From contig JAAZOO010000316.1 in the NCBI GenBank assembly GCA_012797715.1, positions 1 through 10,981 on the forward strand: DNA of 10,981 nucleotides. The letters are read 5' to 3'. A program made the translations under genes and the position numbers. Position 1 is the first letter of the stretch. Each line of letters begins with the position of its first letter. Below the pieces are notes generated by a model, which made no database searches, was not told the origin of the DNA, and saw only the letters and a program-made list of their open reading frames with translations. Positions 1 to 6,832 of this stretch are shown one piece after another. This DNA is from Geobacteraceae bacterium. Lineage in GTDB: Bacteria; Desulfobacterota; Desulfuromonadia; Geobacterales; Geobacteraceae.

Positions 1-343
1 AGAAAACGACCCAGAAGAAGGCGGCAAGATACGTCACCAGGATTAGATAGACGCAGATGCTCACCGGAAGGGGGAGCTTGCCGTACGTGGTGACCACGAT
101 GTTGATCCAGTAGAGAATCCCGCCGAAGGATACCAGGCCGGCAACAAATCCCAGCTTTCCGGCTTTCCGGGCGCTCTTCCGGCCGCAGGCCAGAAAAAGC
201 GGCACGAAAGCGAACCATGCAAGGAAAGACAGACCGGCCTTGGGAAACGACAGCGCCAGCAGCGCACCGGAAAGGGCGGAGAGAAGGTAGTCGCGTCGCG
301 GCACAGAATGGAAGCCAGGCATCTTGAAGCGTGAGTAGTCCAC
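1..343 (-). CDS. lnt: Apolipoprotein N-acyltransferase, N-terminal part (cut by window edge)
   Basis: Lnt is an inner-membrane enzyme that adds the third acyl chain to the N-terminal cysteine of lipoproteins, the last step of lipoprotein maturation. The minus-strand frame stays open to base 1, giving about 114 residues of a protein usually near 500, so the catalytic nitrilase domain lies outside the window. What is visible are the N-terminal membrane segments: an ALSGALLALSFPKAGLSFLAW stretch typed in parts (ALLALSFP, then LAWFAFVPLFLA), followed by GFVAGLVSFGGILYWI and a further hydrophobic helix. The LSFP and GxLYWI patterns are typical of Lnt. I chose the GTG at 343 because GGAG lies just upstream and the GTG overlaps the corC stop (TAGTG). 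An in-frame ATG at 322 has no SD site. The gene is last in the pgpH-ybeY-dgkA-corC-lnt unit, a frequent pairing of corC with lnt. Identification rests on the N-terminus and context only. Confidence 0.88.
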   Translation of the reverse strand, partial: MDYSRFKMPGFHSVPRRDYLLSALSGALLALSFPKAGLSFLAWFAFVPLFLACGRKSARKAGKLGFVAGLVSFGGILYWINIVVTTYGKLPLPVSICVYLILVTYLAAFFWVVF

Positions 344-1260
344 TAGCTCTCCGCCTCCGCCGCCGCACCCTTCCGCGCGATTCTGACTCTGCGGATCTTC
401 CGCTCATCCGCGTCCAGCACGGTCATATGAATATCGTCCGTCTCGACCTCTTCACCGGAGCGGGGTATCTTTCCCGTAAGGTGGAAGATGAGTCCGCCGA
501 CGGTGTCGAACATCTCCCGTTCCACTTCTATCCCGAAATACTGTTCAAGCTCCTCGATGGGAAGGCGGGCATCCACGACAATGGAGCCGTCGGGCTGGGA
601 CAGCAGCCACTCCTCCTCCGCATCATATTCATCCTGGATGTCGCCGACAATTTGTTCCAGCAGGTCTTCGATCGTCACGATTCCGGACGTGCCGCCGTAC
701 TCGTCGATGACCACGGCCATATGGACACGTTTCCGTTTGAACTCCTGCAGGAGCTCTTCCAGGTTCTTCGTCTCGGGTATATAGTAGGGGACCCTCAGTA
801 TCTTTTTCAGTTCAAAGGATGAAGCATCCACCCCCCAGCATTTCAGGAGATCCTTTGCATACAGGAGTCCGATGATGTTGTCCACGGTATCTTCGTACAC
901 GGGAAGTCGGGAATGACCGCAGCTGATTATCTTGGAAAGGACGTCCTGGATGGTGTCGGTACTGTCGATGCACGCCACATCGGTCCGGGGAACCATGATT
1001 TCCCGGACTACCGTCTCGCGGAGATGGAAAATGGACTGGATCATCTCATTTTCCCGGGAATTGATAAGCCCTTCCTCTTCTCCGGCGGTTATGATCTCGT
1101 GGAGCTCCTCCTCGGTTATTTTCCTGCGGCCGGAGACAAACCTCCCGAGGATATCCCACAAACCCGACTTTTTCCTGCTCCGGACCCCCTCTTCCAAAGC
1201 TTCTGTTCCTCCATTGAATAGCAGCTCCTCTCCCGGCCGCTCCGGCATAGTCCGGGGCAT
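343..1260 (-). CDS. corC: CorC/HlyC-type CBS-domain protein
   Basis: The ORF encodes 305 residues. A tandem CBS pair lies at about residues 86-210, beginning REIMVPRTDVACID and including HSRLPVYEDTVDNIIGLLYAKDLL in CBS1 and VVIDEYGGTSGIVTIEDLLE in CBS2. A CorC_HlyC C-terminal domain follows at about 220-296 (DARLPIEELEQYFG, TVGGLIF). No membrane segment or DUF21 domain is present, so this is the soluble CorC type, not the membrane-bound CorB/YfjD type. Family members bind adenine nucleotides and have been linked to Mg/Co transport; the exact role of the soluble form is unsettled. It sits 30 nt after the kinase/PAP2 gene and overlaps lnt by one base. The start is uncertain: the ATG at 1260 has no good SD, while a TTG at 1197 is preceded by GGAGG with 10 nt spacing and would give a 284-residue protein starting just before the basic VRSRKKSG stretch. 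Confidence 0.93.
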   Translation of the reverse strand: MPRTMPERPGEELLFNGGTEALEEGVRSRKKSGLWDILGRFVSGRRKITEEELHEIITAGEEEGLINSRENEMIQSIFHLRETVVREIMVPRTDVACIDSTDTIQDVLSKIISCGHSRLPVYEDTVDNIIGLLYAKDLLKCWGVDASSFELKKILRVPYYIPETKNLEELLQEFKRKRVHMAVVIDEYGGTSGIVTIEDLLEQIVGDIQDEYDAEEEWLLSQPDGSIVVDARLPIEELEQYFGIEVEREMFDTVGGLIFHLTGKIPRSGEEVETDDIHMTVLDADERKIRRVRIARKGAAAEAES

Positions 1261-1290
1261 ACCGCGAGAGTCGTTCTGGTCCGTTTTACG

Positions 1291-2031
1291 TCATTTCAGA
1301 GTGGCAAAGACACAAAGCACCGCAACGGTGAGGCAAATACCGAACAGCGCCCCCAGCAAGACTTCACGGAACGTATGAAGGCGAAGGGCGATGCGGGAAT
1401 TGCTCACCATGACCGCCAGCGTCAGCGTCAGAAGAGAGCTGACAGGGTCCCGCGTGGTCAGGGAAACAATTGTCGCGATTGCAAACGCCACGGCGGAATG
1501 CCCGCTTACACTCCCGCCTTCCAGTGGAGACCCTTTCCCTGCCGCCGCTTTCAGGATGACAATCGATATGACAACACTCAGGATGGCGACGAGAGCGCCG
1601 GTCTCCGTCGGTGCCCCGACCATTGCCAAAGCCTCCTTGTAGGGGGGGAAGATATAGCGCGAGAGGATCAGGTACCCCATGACCGCCGCCCCGATGGCGG
1701 CAATCAGAACCGCGCCTGCTGCCACGTCCTTGGCATGCTTGGCAAGGGGATGGTAGCCTGGAGAAACAATGTCCACGCACAGCTCGACGGCGGTGTTCAT
1801 CAGTTCCGCGAACAAGACAAAGGATACGGAGATCACCAGCAGAATGAATTCCAGGCTGGAGACGTTCAGGAACAGTACGGCGGCCAGTATCGCCAGGGCA
1901 GCCAGAAAATGATTGCGCATATGCCTCTGGCTCTTTGCCGCAAACAGGATCCCCTCCAATGCAAAGTTGATGGAATCCGTATACCGGCGCGGCTTCGTAG
2001 GGCCTTGGGGCGACGAATTCACCGCTTCCAC
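1291..2031 (-). CDS. Fusion of DgkA-like lipid kinase and PAP2-type phosphatase
   Basis: This 246-residue membrane protein has two parts. Residues about 15-125 match the DgkA/undecaprenol-kinase family: FAELMNTAVE (73-83) and HPLAKHAKDVAAGAVL (94-109), with E76, N79, E83 and D102 in the expected places. Residues about 130-246 resemble the PAP2 phosphatase fold: K161-X6-SP in place of KX6RP, SVSGHS with H178, and S212-R213-X5-H219-X3-E223 in place of SRX5HX3D. A kinase and a phosphatase for a lipid alcohol in one chain suggests control of diacylglycerol or undecaprenol phosphate pools; this is inference. The start is the GTG at 2031, directly after the ybeY stop (TAGGTG). AAGG about 10 nt upstream is a weak SD, and a second GTG three codons on is possible. 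Translation is probably coupled to ybeY. Substitution of R by S and D by E in the PAP2 motifs may be typical of this fused subfamily or may reduce activity. Confidence 0.88.
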   Translation of the reverse strand: MEAVNSSPQGPTKPRRYTDSINFALEGILFAAKSQRHMRNHFLAALAILAAVLFLNVSSLEFILLVISVSFVLFAELMNTAVELCVDIVSPGYHPLAKHAKDVAAGAVLIAAIGAAVMGYLILSRYIFPPYKEALAMVGAPTETGALVAILSVVISIVILKAAAGKGSPLEGGSVSGHSAVAFAIATIVSLTTRDPVSSLLTLTLAVMVSNSRIALRLHTFREVLLGALFGICLTVAVLCVFATLK

Positions 2032-2484
2032 CTAGAGGAGACCTTCACGCTTGAGAAGGGTAATCATTTTCCGTTGCGCCCGCTCCATCCTCCTGGCCTC
2101 CTCTTCTCCCGATCTCTCGTGGTCATGGCCGGTTACATGAAGGATACCGTGAAGGAGAAGGAAGCCGAGTCGTTCCGCAAGGGGTATCCCCTCTTCATCC
2201 GCTTCGCGCCGGGCCGTATCCGCGGAAATTACCACATCACCGAGAAGATGGGGGTTTACACCGGCGAAATCCCCTTCTCCCATGGAAAAAGAGAGGACAT
2301 TGGTGGATTTGTCGATTCCGCGATACTCACGGTTGAGACGGCGCATGGTCCTGTCGCCCACAAAGGTCACGGAAAGCTCGCTATCGGTGAATCCCAAGGC
2401 GCTTAAGATCCTCAGCGCCTGACTTCTTATCCTCTTCGCCTCGATTGGATGCCGTCTTTGTCTGTTCCCGATCACTATCCTCAA
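2032..2484 (-). CDS. ybeY: Endoribonuclease YbeY (rRNA maturation factor)
   Basis: YbeY is a zinc metalloprotein acting in 16S rRNA 3' maturation and ribosome quality control. The signature HGILHVTGHDHERSGEE is complete near the C-terminus, giving the three zinc-ligand histidines of the HGxLHxxGyDH motif. The upstream STNVLSFSMGEG and LLGDVVIS segments are also family hallmarks. With a TTG start at 2484 the protein has 150 residues and begins MRIVIGNRQ, matching where the family's N-terminal strand starts, and GGAGGG lies 10 nt upstream. An ATG at 2502 would add six residues but has only AAGG two to three bases away, and an even longer frame reaches 2532. With the TTG start the gene overlaps the 3' end of pgpH by 104 nt in another frame; its stop touches the GTG of the kinase/PAP2 gene. 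Function is certain from the motif; only the start is open. Confidence 0.93.
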   Translation of the reverse strand: MRIVIGNRQRRHPIEAKRIRSQALRILSALGFTDSELSVTFVGDRTMRRLNREYRGIDKSTNVLSFSMGEGDFAGVNPHLLGDVVISADTARREADEEGIPLAERLGFLLLHGILHVTGHDHERSGEEEARRMERAQRKMITLLKREGLL

Positions 2485-4780
2485 CGGGTTTTTTCCCTCC
2501 ATACACCTTGAATGCCGGTTCGGGGTAATCAATCCGGTGATGGTAAATACCGGAGAGAATCCGATTGAAGCTCTTTGCGATGTCGTGCAGGTTTTTCAGG
2601 GTAAGCTCACACTCTTCCAGCTGACCGTCGATGAAAATATTGTTGATGATCTTCTGGACCATTCCCTGGATGCGGGCGGGCGTGGGGTCTGTCAGTGTCT
2701 TGGATGCCGCTTCCACGCAATCGGCAAGCATGACGAGCCCGGCTTCGCGGGTCTGGGGCTTGGGTCCGGGATAGCGGAAATCCCGCTCATCGATATTTTT
2801 CGCGTCCGCGTCATCCCCCCCCTTCGCCTTCTGGTAGAAGTAGCTGATGAGGGCGGTTCCGTGATGCTGGCGGATGATGTCGATAATCGGCACACCCAGT
2901 CTCTTCTCCCTTGCCAGCTCGACACCTTCCTTCACATGGGAAATGAGGATCAGCGCGCTCATGTTCGGCGAGAGCTTGTCGTGACGGTTCTCGCCGGAGC
3001 TCATGTTCTCGATGAAGTAGAGGGGTTTGCTTATCTTGCCGATATCGTGGTAATAGGCAGCGACTCTCGCCATGAGGGGATTGGCGTGAATCGCCTCTGC
3101 CGCAGCCTCCACCATGGTACCGACCAGGATGCTGTGATGGTAGGTGCCGGGAGCTCGGATCATGAGCTCTCGCAGCACGGGGGAATTGAGACTCGCCAGC
3201 TCCAGAAGCTTGATGTCGGTCGTGTAATGAAAGACGTTTTCGATAACGGGAACGGTTCCCGCCACGATGACAGCGTTGACCATCCCTCCCACCAGGGCGA
3301 AAATGATAATATAAAGCGACTGAGAGGTAAAGAGATTATCGGTGAGAATCTGATAGGGAACGGCAAGGGCCAGGTTTGCGACGCTGACCTTCAGGCCGGC
3401 CGTGTAGATGGTGCCGCGGTACTGGCATTGCCTGACGCCGTGGGCGCCGATTATACCCCCCAGCAGGGCGTATATGACCACGGGAAGGCTATTGTTGAAC
3501 ATCATCCCCAGAAGGGGAGCGCTCACGGCACAGTATACCAGAGCAACCTCGGAATTGAGGATGATCCTCACCAGCATGGCACCGGCGGCAAAGGGGAACA
3601 GGTAGAAATAGTTTTCGATGTCTATCCGGGGAAACAGGATTCCCATGGCGGTAGAGACCGTATAGGAAATTTTCAGAACGAGAAAAAACCCGACCGTCAG
3701 CAGCGACAGGAGCAGCATATCTTTGATCGTTGGCTTGAACTTGCGGATGTTTTTTCGTGCGAAGCGGAAGGGAAAGGAGAGGAGGACGAGGGTCAACCCG
3801 AAAACCCCTATCCCCACGAGGAGCCTGTTCACTCCGTGACCGACTTCAAAGATCTTGTTCAGCTTGAGAGCCTGCGCTTCGGAAATCCTCTCCCCTTCAC
3901 GGACAATCATCTCTCCCCGCTTGATCTGATAGACAACCGGACGGATGGAATTCCTCGCCTCCCGTCGCTTTGCTTCCGTGGCTTGCGGATTCGGCGTGAG
4001 GTTAGGCTGGAACGCCTTGAGGAGGAGCGCGGTAATCGCTCCTTTGTGATGAGGGTCGGCAACAGGAAGGCGCCCACCGTGGATGATGCCGGCAACATCC
4101 TTCAGATCGATGGCGGATGTGGTCGCGTCCCCAGCACCGACCAGGCTTCCGTTCGTGCTGTCGTAGAGAAGGACGCCGCGTGAACGGTTCACGGCATAGA
4201 CAGTTCTGTCGGCAACCACCTTGTTCTTGTACACGGTCTCGGCCAGATGACCGATTTCCGCAAGGAGCGCCCGGAAATTGCGAATCTTCTCCAGGGCCGA
4301 CAGTTCAGTGGGGGAGACCTCGAAACCGAGGATACCGGAGACGGTTCCCCGCAATGCCTCCGTATCGCTCTCCCCTTTGCTTCGCGCATCCAGTATCGCG
4401 GAAAAAGCCCTCGAGAATCGTTCTTTTATCTCTTCGGCCTTTGCGGGTTGATACATGTACACACTGGGCACCGACCGTTCCGCGTCGGATCGGATTTTCT
4501 CCGTCTGGGCGGCGTCTTCCAGAAGGTAACTCTGTGTCGCCTTGATATCCGTCTGCGCAATATCGCCGGCCGTATACCGCATGGAGTGAAAATGGCGGCT
4601 GGGTATTATCAGAAAGGTAAGGAGAAGTGCTGTCAGGAAGAGAAGGATTGTCTCGTTGAGCCACCGGTTTCCGATGCCGGAAAATCTGTCCTGGAAGGAG
4701 TTGAACAGGCGTCTGCCGCGGGCGGCAAGCAGTGTCGCGTTCTTTGTTTCCGTACCGCCTTTTGTGGTATCTGAGGGCAT
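2381..4780 (-). CDS. pgpH: 7TM-HD phosphodiesterase, PgpH family (c-di-AMP hydrolase type)
   Basis: This is a 799-residue membrane protein. One N-terminal helix (about 41-60) is followed by an extracytoplasmic 7TMR-HDED-type domain (about 65-315). A block of hydrophobic helices then spans about 317-515, and a cytoplasmic HD domain spans about 540-750. The HD residues are visible: YHHS (H548/H549), YYHDIGK (H578, D579), H615 in ISHV, H639/H640 in RQHHG, and D687 in VMLADCVEAAS. In Firmicutes, family members hydrolyse c-di-AMP. The substrate here is inferred from family only. Adjacent ybeY is a classic neighbour. The start is the ATG at 4780; its SD is poor (GAGG about 15 nt away). The frame stays open upstream to 5302, but that stretch is antisense to the eno start and contains a repeat, so an automatic caller could wrongly extend this gene. 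About 35 charged residues at the C-terminus, rich in K, E and D, form the tail that overlaps ybeY. Confidence 0.93.
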   Translation of the reverse strand: MPSDTTKGGTETKNATLLAARGRRLFNSFQDRFSGIGNRWLNETILLFLTALLLTFLIIPSRHFHSMRYTAGDIAQTDIKATQSYLLEDAAQTEKIRSDAERSVPSVYMYQPAKAEEIKERFSRAFSAILDARSKGESDTEALRGTVSGILGFEVSPTELSALEKIRNFRALLAEIGHLAETVYKNKVVADRTVYAVNRSRGVLLYDSTNGSLVGAGDATTSAIDLKDVAGIIHGGRLPVADPHHKGAITALLLKAFQPNLTPNPQATEAKRREARNSIRPVVYQIKRGEMIVREGERISEAQALKLNKIFEVGHGVNRLLVGIGVFGLTLVLLSFPFRFARKNIRKFKPTIKDMLLLSLLTVGFFLVLKISYTVSTAMGILFPRIDIENYFYLFPFAAGAMLVRIILNSEVALVYCAVSAPLLGMMFNNSLPVVIYALLGGIIGAHGVRQCQYRGTIYTAGLKVSVANLALAVPYQILTDNLFTSQSLYIIIFALVGGMVNAVIVAGTVPVIENVFHYTTDIKLLELASLNSPVLRELMIRAPGTYHHSILVGTMVEAAAEAIHANPLMARVAAYYHDIGKISKPLYFIENMSSGENRHDKLSPNMSALILISHVKEGVELAREKRLGVPIIDIIRQHHGTALISYFYQKAKGGDDADAKNIDERDFRYPGPKPQTREAGLVMLADCVEAASKTLTDPTPARIQGMVQKIINNIFIDGQLEECELTLKNLHDIAKSFNRILSGIYHHRIDYPEPAFKVYGGKKPVEDSDREQTKTASNRGEEDKKSGAEDLKRLGIHR

Positions 4781-4844
4781 ACCCTGTATCTGAAACCTCA
4801 CCGGGTTACCGGGACGCTGAAAAATCTTTTTAACTGGTGTCCGT

Positions 4845-5006
4845 CCGGAAACTACGGATATGACACTTTGGGTTTCCGATCCGGAAACGAGGAAATTTTC
4901 GATCTGGCAAGGAAATCGAAGGATTGCGCGGAGGCACACATCGGTTCGCCGCATACGCAACCCGGAAGATTGACCCCCAGGGCGGAAAAGGACCGTTTCA
5001 GGATGG
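4845..5006 (+). repeat. Interspersed intergenic repeat, copy A (162 bp)
   Basis: This segment matches 9749-9912 over its full length in the same orientation, with about 84% identity by hand alignment and only small gaps. Shared blocks include CCGGAAACT at the left end, CTGGCAAGGAAAT, TTGCGCGGAGGC, CACATCGGTT, and GGGCGGAAAAGGACCGTTTC near the right end. The ends are imperfect inverted repeats (CCGGAAAC on the left against GTTTC.GG on the right). Inside, GTTTCCG-ATC-CGGAAAC forms a 7-bp hairpin, and TTGCG...CGCAA frames a larger stem. It lies in the 394-bp divergent spacer (4781-5174) between pgpH and eno, upstream of the eno promoter. Apart from this repeat and the promoter I see nothing else in that spacer. 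Indels between the copies are not multiples of three, which argues against coding. It could be a MITE-like element or a structured intergenic repeat; no transposase is nearby. Confidence 0.85.
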
Positions 5007-5099
5007 AAATTAACTATAATCGTTATCCGTTGCAGCGTCAACCGAAACCATGTGCCGGAACCGTCCCGTCCCATGGCGAAAATGCGCACGGTTGAATGG

Positions 5100-5128
5100 T
5101 TTTCATTTTGGTTAAAATATGTTATAAG
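5100..5128 (+). promoter_or_regulatory. Probable sigma-70 promoter of eno
   Basis: A -35 like TTTTCA (5100-5105; 4 of 6 consensus) and a -10 like TATAAG (5123-5128; 5 of 6) are separated by exactly 17 bp, in a locally AT-rich stretch. Transcription would start near 5135, leaving a leader of about 40 nt before the enolase ATG at 5175. An overlapping TAAAAT at 5113-5118 is an alternative -10 with poorer spacing. It is assigned by pattern only. Confidence 0.5.
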
Positions 5129-5174
5129 CTCAATAATTTCACGAAGCAGAAATCCCTGGGTAAAGGAGACGAAT

Positions 5175-6464
5175 ATGACTACGATCGCTGAGGTGTATGC
5201 ACGGGAGATTCTTGATTCCCGGGGCAACCCGACACTGGAAGTGGAAGTGTTTCTCGATTCGGGCGTAATGGGGCGGGCTGCGGTCCCCTCCGGAGCATCC
5301 ACGGGTGAGAGGGAAGCCCTGGAACTGAGGGACGGGGACGCCGGACGCTACCTTGGGAAAGGTGTCCTCACGGCGGTAGATAACGTGAATTCTAAGATTG
5401 CCGATCAGATCATCGGCATGGATGCAACCGACCAAGCCGGCATCGATGCGCGACTGATAGAGCTGGACGGCACAGAGTCCAAGTGCAGCCTCGGCGCCAA
5501 TGCCATCCTGGGCGTTTCACTGGCGGTTGCCAAGGCTGCGGCCCAGTCTCTCGGCCTTCCCCTGTTCCGGTACATCGGTGGAACGAATGCCAGGGAGTTG
5601 CCGGTACCGATGATGAATATTCTGAACGGCGGTGCGCACGCGGATAACAATGTGGATATTCAGGAATTCATGATAATGCCGGTGGGCGCCAAGACCTTTT
5701 CCGAAGCGTTGCGCACGGGAGCGGAAATATTCCATTCCCTGAAGAAAGTGTTGAAGAACAAGGGATGCAACACTGCGGTCGGTGATGAGGGAGGATTCGC
5801 TCCGAACCTGGGCTCCAACGAAGAGGCACTCCAAGCCATCGTGGAGGCGATACGAGCTGCCGGTTACACGCCGGGAGACGATGTCTTCCTGACGCTGGAC
5901 GTTGCGGCATCCGAACTTTTCACGGATGGGTACTATGTGCTGGAGAACGAAACATCTCCGAAAAAGACGGCCGAGCAGCTGGTGGATTTCTACGAGGACC
6001 TCGTCGCGCGCTACCCCATTATCTCCATCGAGGATGGAATGGCAGAAAACGACTGGGACGGCTGGAAAATACTGACCGACCGCCTGGGAGGAAAGATTCA
6101 GATTGTGGGGGATGATCTGTTTGTCACCAACACCAAGACCCTGCAACAGGGAATCGATCGCGGGGTGGCCAACTCCATCCTGATCAAGCTCAACCAGATT
6201 GGAACGCTGAGCGAGACTCTGGACGCCATAGAAACGGCCAAGAGGGCCGGGTACACGGCCGTTATCTCCCATCGCTCGGGAGAGACCGAAGACACCACTC
6301 TGGCCGATTTGTCCGTAGCGGTCAACGCCGGGCAGATTAAAACGGGCTCCCTCTGCAGAACCGACCGGGTCTGCAAATACAACCAGCTGCTGCGTATCGA
6401 GGATGAGCTGGGCGATACGGCTCGTTTCAAGGGAAAGGACGTTTTCTACAATCTACGGAAATAA
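5175..6464 (+). CDS. eno: Enolase (phosphopyruvate hydratase)
   Basis: Enolase interconverts 2-phosphoglycerate and phosphoenolpyruvate in glycolysis and gluconeogenesis in the cytoplasm, and in many bacteria also joins the RNA degradosome. The 429-residue product has the normal length. Visible landmarks are AREILDSRGNPTLEVEV at the N-terminus and PSGASTGEREALELRDGD (substrate loop). GDEGGFAP supplies the catalytic E205. The Mg ligands are D242 (LDVAASE), E286 (SIEDG) and D313 (GDDLFVTN). K338 lies in ILIKLNQIGTLSET, and SHRSGETEDTTLADL forms the signature loop. The start is the ATG at 5175 with AAAGGAG seven bases upstream; the frame is open farther 5' but without family similarity. It stands alone, divergent from pgpH, and ends in a spacer holding a palindrome and a strong terminator. 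Nothing appears missing or altered. Confidence 0.98.
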   Translation: MTTIAEVYAREILDSRGNPTLEVEVFLDSGVMGRAAVPSGASTGEREALELRDGDAGRYLGKGVLTAVDNVNSKIADQIIGMDATDQAGIDARLIELDGTESKCSLGANAILGVSLAVAKAAAQSLGLPLFRYIGGTNARELPVPMMNILNGGAHADNNVDIQEFMIMPVGAKTFSEALRTGAEIFHSLKKVLKNKGCNTAVGDEGGFAPNLGSNEEALQAIVEAIRAAGYTPGDDVFLTLDVAASELFTDGYYVLENETSPKKTAEQLVDFYEDLVARYPIISIEDGMAENDWDGWKILTDRLGGKIQIVGDDLFVTNTKTLQQGIDRGVANSILIKLNQIGTLSETLDAIETAKRAGYTAVISHRSGETEDTTLADLSVAVNAGQIKTGSLCRTDRVCKYNQLLRIEDELGDTARFKGKDVFYNLRK

Positions 6465-6538
6465 ATCGTATTTGTGATGGCCCGGAAACAAGCCTGCCAT
6501 CTGGCATCCTGATCATTTCCGCGCACGCGACAAGCCAG

Positions 6539-6606
6539 GAATTCCTCCGGAATAAAACATTCGGGCACCCGCCTTCGCGGGTATGATGCCTTTTCCGGAG
6601 GAATTC
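6539..6606. repeat. Nested palindromic intergenic element
   Basis: A perfect 14-bp inverted repeat, GAATTCCTCCGGAA at 6539-6552 and TTCCGGAGGAATTC at 6593-6606, encloses a 40-bp loop. Inside the loop lies a second perfect hairpin, ACCCGC-CTTC-GCGGGT at 6567-6582. The inner core resembles the CCCGCGAAGGCGGG-type palindromes widespread as REP-like repeats in Proteobacteria genomes (recalled, not searched). It lies 74 bp after the eno stop. No clear target-site duplication flanks it. It may be a REP/MITE-like element or a transcript-stabilising hairpin for eno mRNA. Confidence 0.7.
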
Positions 6607-6632
6607 ATATATCGGAGACGGCAATCCTGGTT

Positions 6633-6669
6633 AAAAAAGGGGCACTTCCTTACGGGAGTGCCCCTTTTT
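6633..6669 (+). terminator. Rho-independent terminator downstream of eno
   Basis: GGGGCACTTCC (6639-6649) pairs with GGGAGTGCCCC (6654-6664) around a TTAC loop, with one G-U pair, followed by TTTTT. An A-tract precedes the stem, so the structure reads as a terminator on both strands. It is about 170 bp after the eno stop, past the palindromic element, and is the first convincing terminator for eno. It also isolates the downstream PAS gene. The 368-bp spacer from 6465 to 6832 otherwise holds only the palindrome and the next gene's promoter. Confidence 0.85.
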
Positions 6670-6747
6670 CCATTCAGCCGCCGAATACCCGCGGCAGGCA
6701 CCTGTGGGGAATTGGGTGAATACTTATAAATACATGATAATTTTTCG

Positions 6748-6776
6748 TTGCATTTTTTTCGATTCTGCTCTATAGA
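6748..6776 (+). promoter_or_regulatory. Possible sigma-70 promoter of the PAS-domain gene
   Basis: TTGCAT (6748-6753) and TATAGA (6771-6776) are separated by 17 bp within a very AT-rich stretch (about 6720-6795) that contrasts with the GC-rich surroundings. Transcription would begin near 6783, about 50 nt before the chosen ATG. Matches are 3 of 6 and 4 of 6, so this is a moderate call. Other TATAAA/GATAAT strings at 6725-6741 are possible alternatives. Confidence 0.4.
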
Positions 6777-6832
6777 TTCCGAATTCATTTTTTCCGCACT
6801 ATTCGCTCCCTTCCCCGTTGAAGGACATCCTC

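Noticed and set aside
1375..2406. 343-codon plus-strand open frame opposite the kinase/PAP2 and ybeY genes
   Set aside because: The composition is Gln/Arg/Gly-rich without motifs, and both opposite genes have firm family matches.
2537..4183. 548-codon plus-strand open frame antisense to pgpH
   Set aside because: It has no recognisable domain and lies fully opposite a gene with clear HD and membrane motifs; it is a side effect of codon usage.
4781..5302. N-terminal extension of pgpH by 174 residues
   Set aside because: The extension covers the intergenic repeat, the eno promoter and the antisense of the eno start; the family N-terminus begins near the ATG at 4780.
5517..6272. 251-codon minus-strand open frame within eno
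   Set aside because: It is the antisense of a conserved glycolytic gene with no SD or motif.
6465..6538. GATGGC...GCCATC inverted repeat just after eno as a terminator
   Set aside because: The stem is only 6 bp and no T-run follows; the structure at 6633-6669 is far more convincing.
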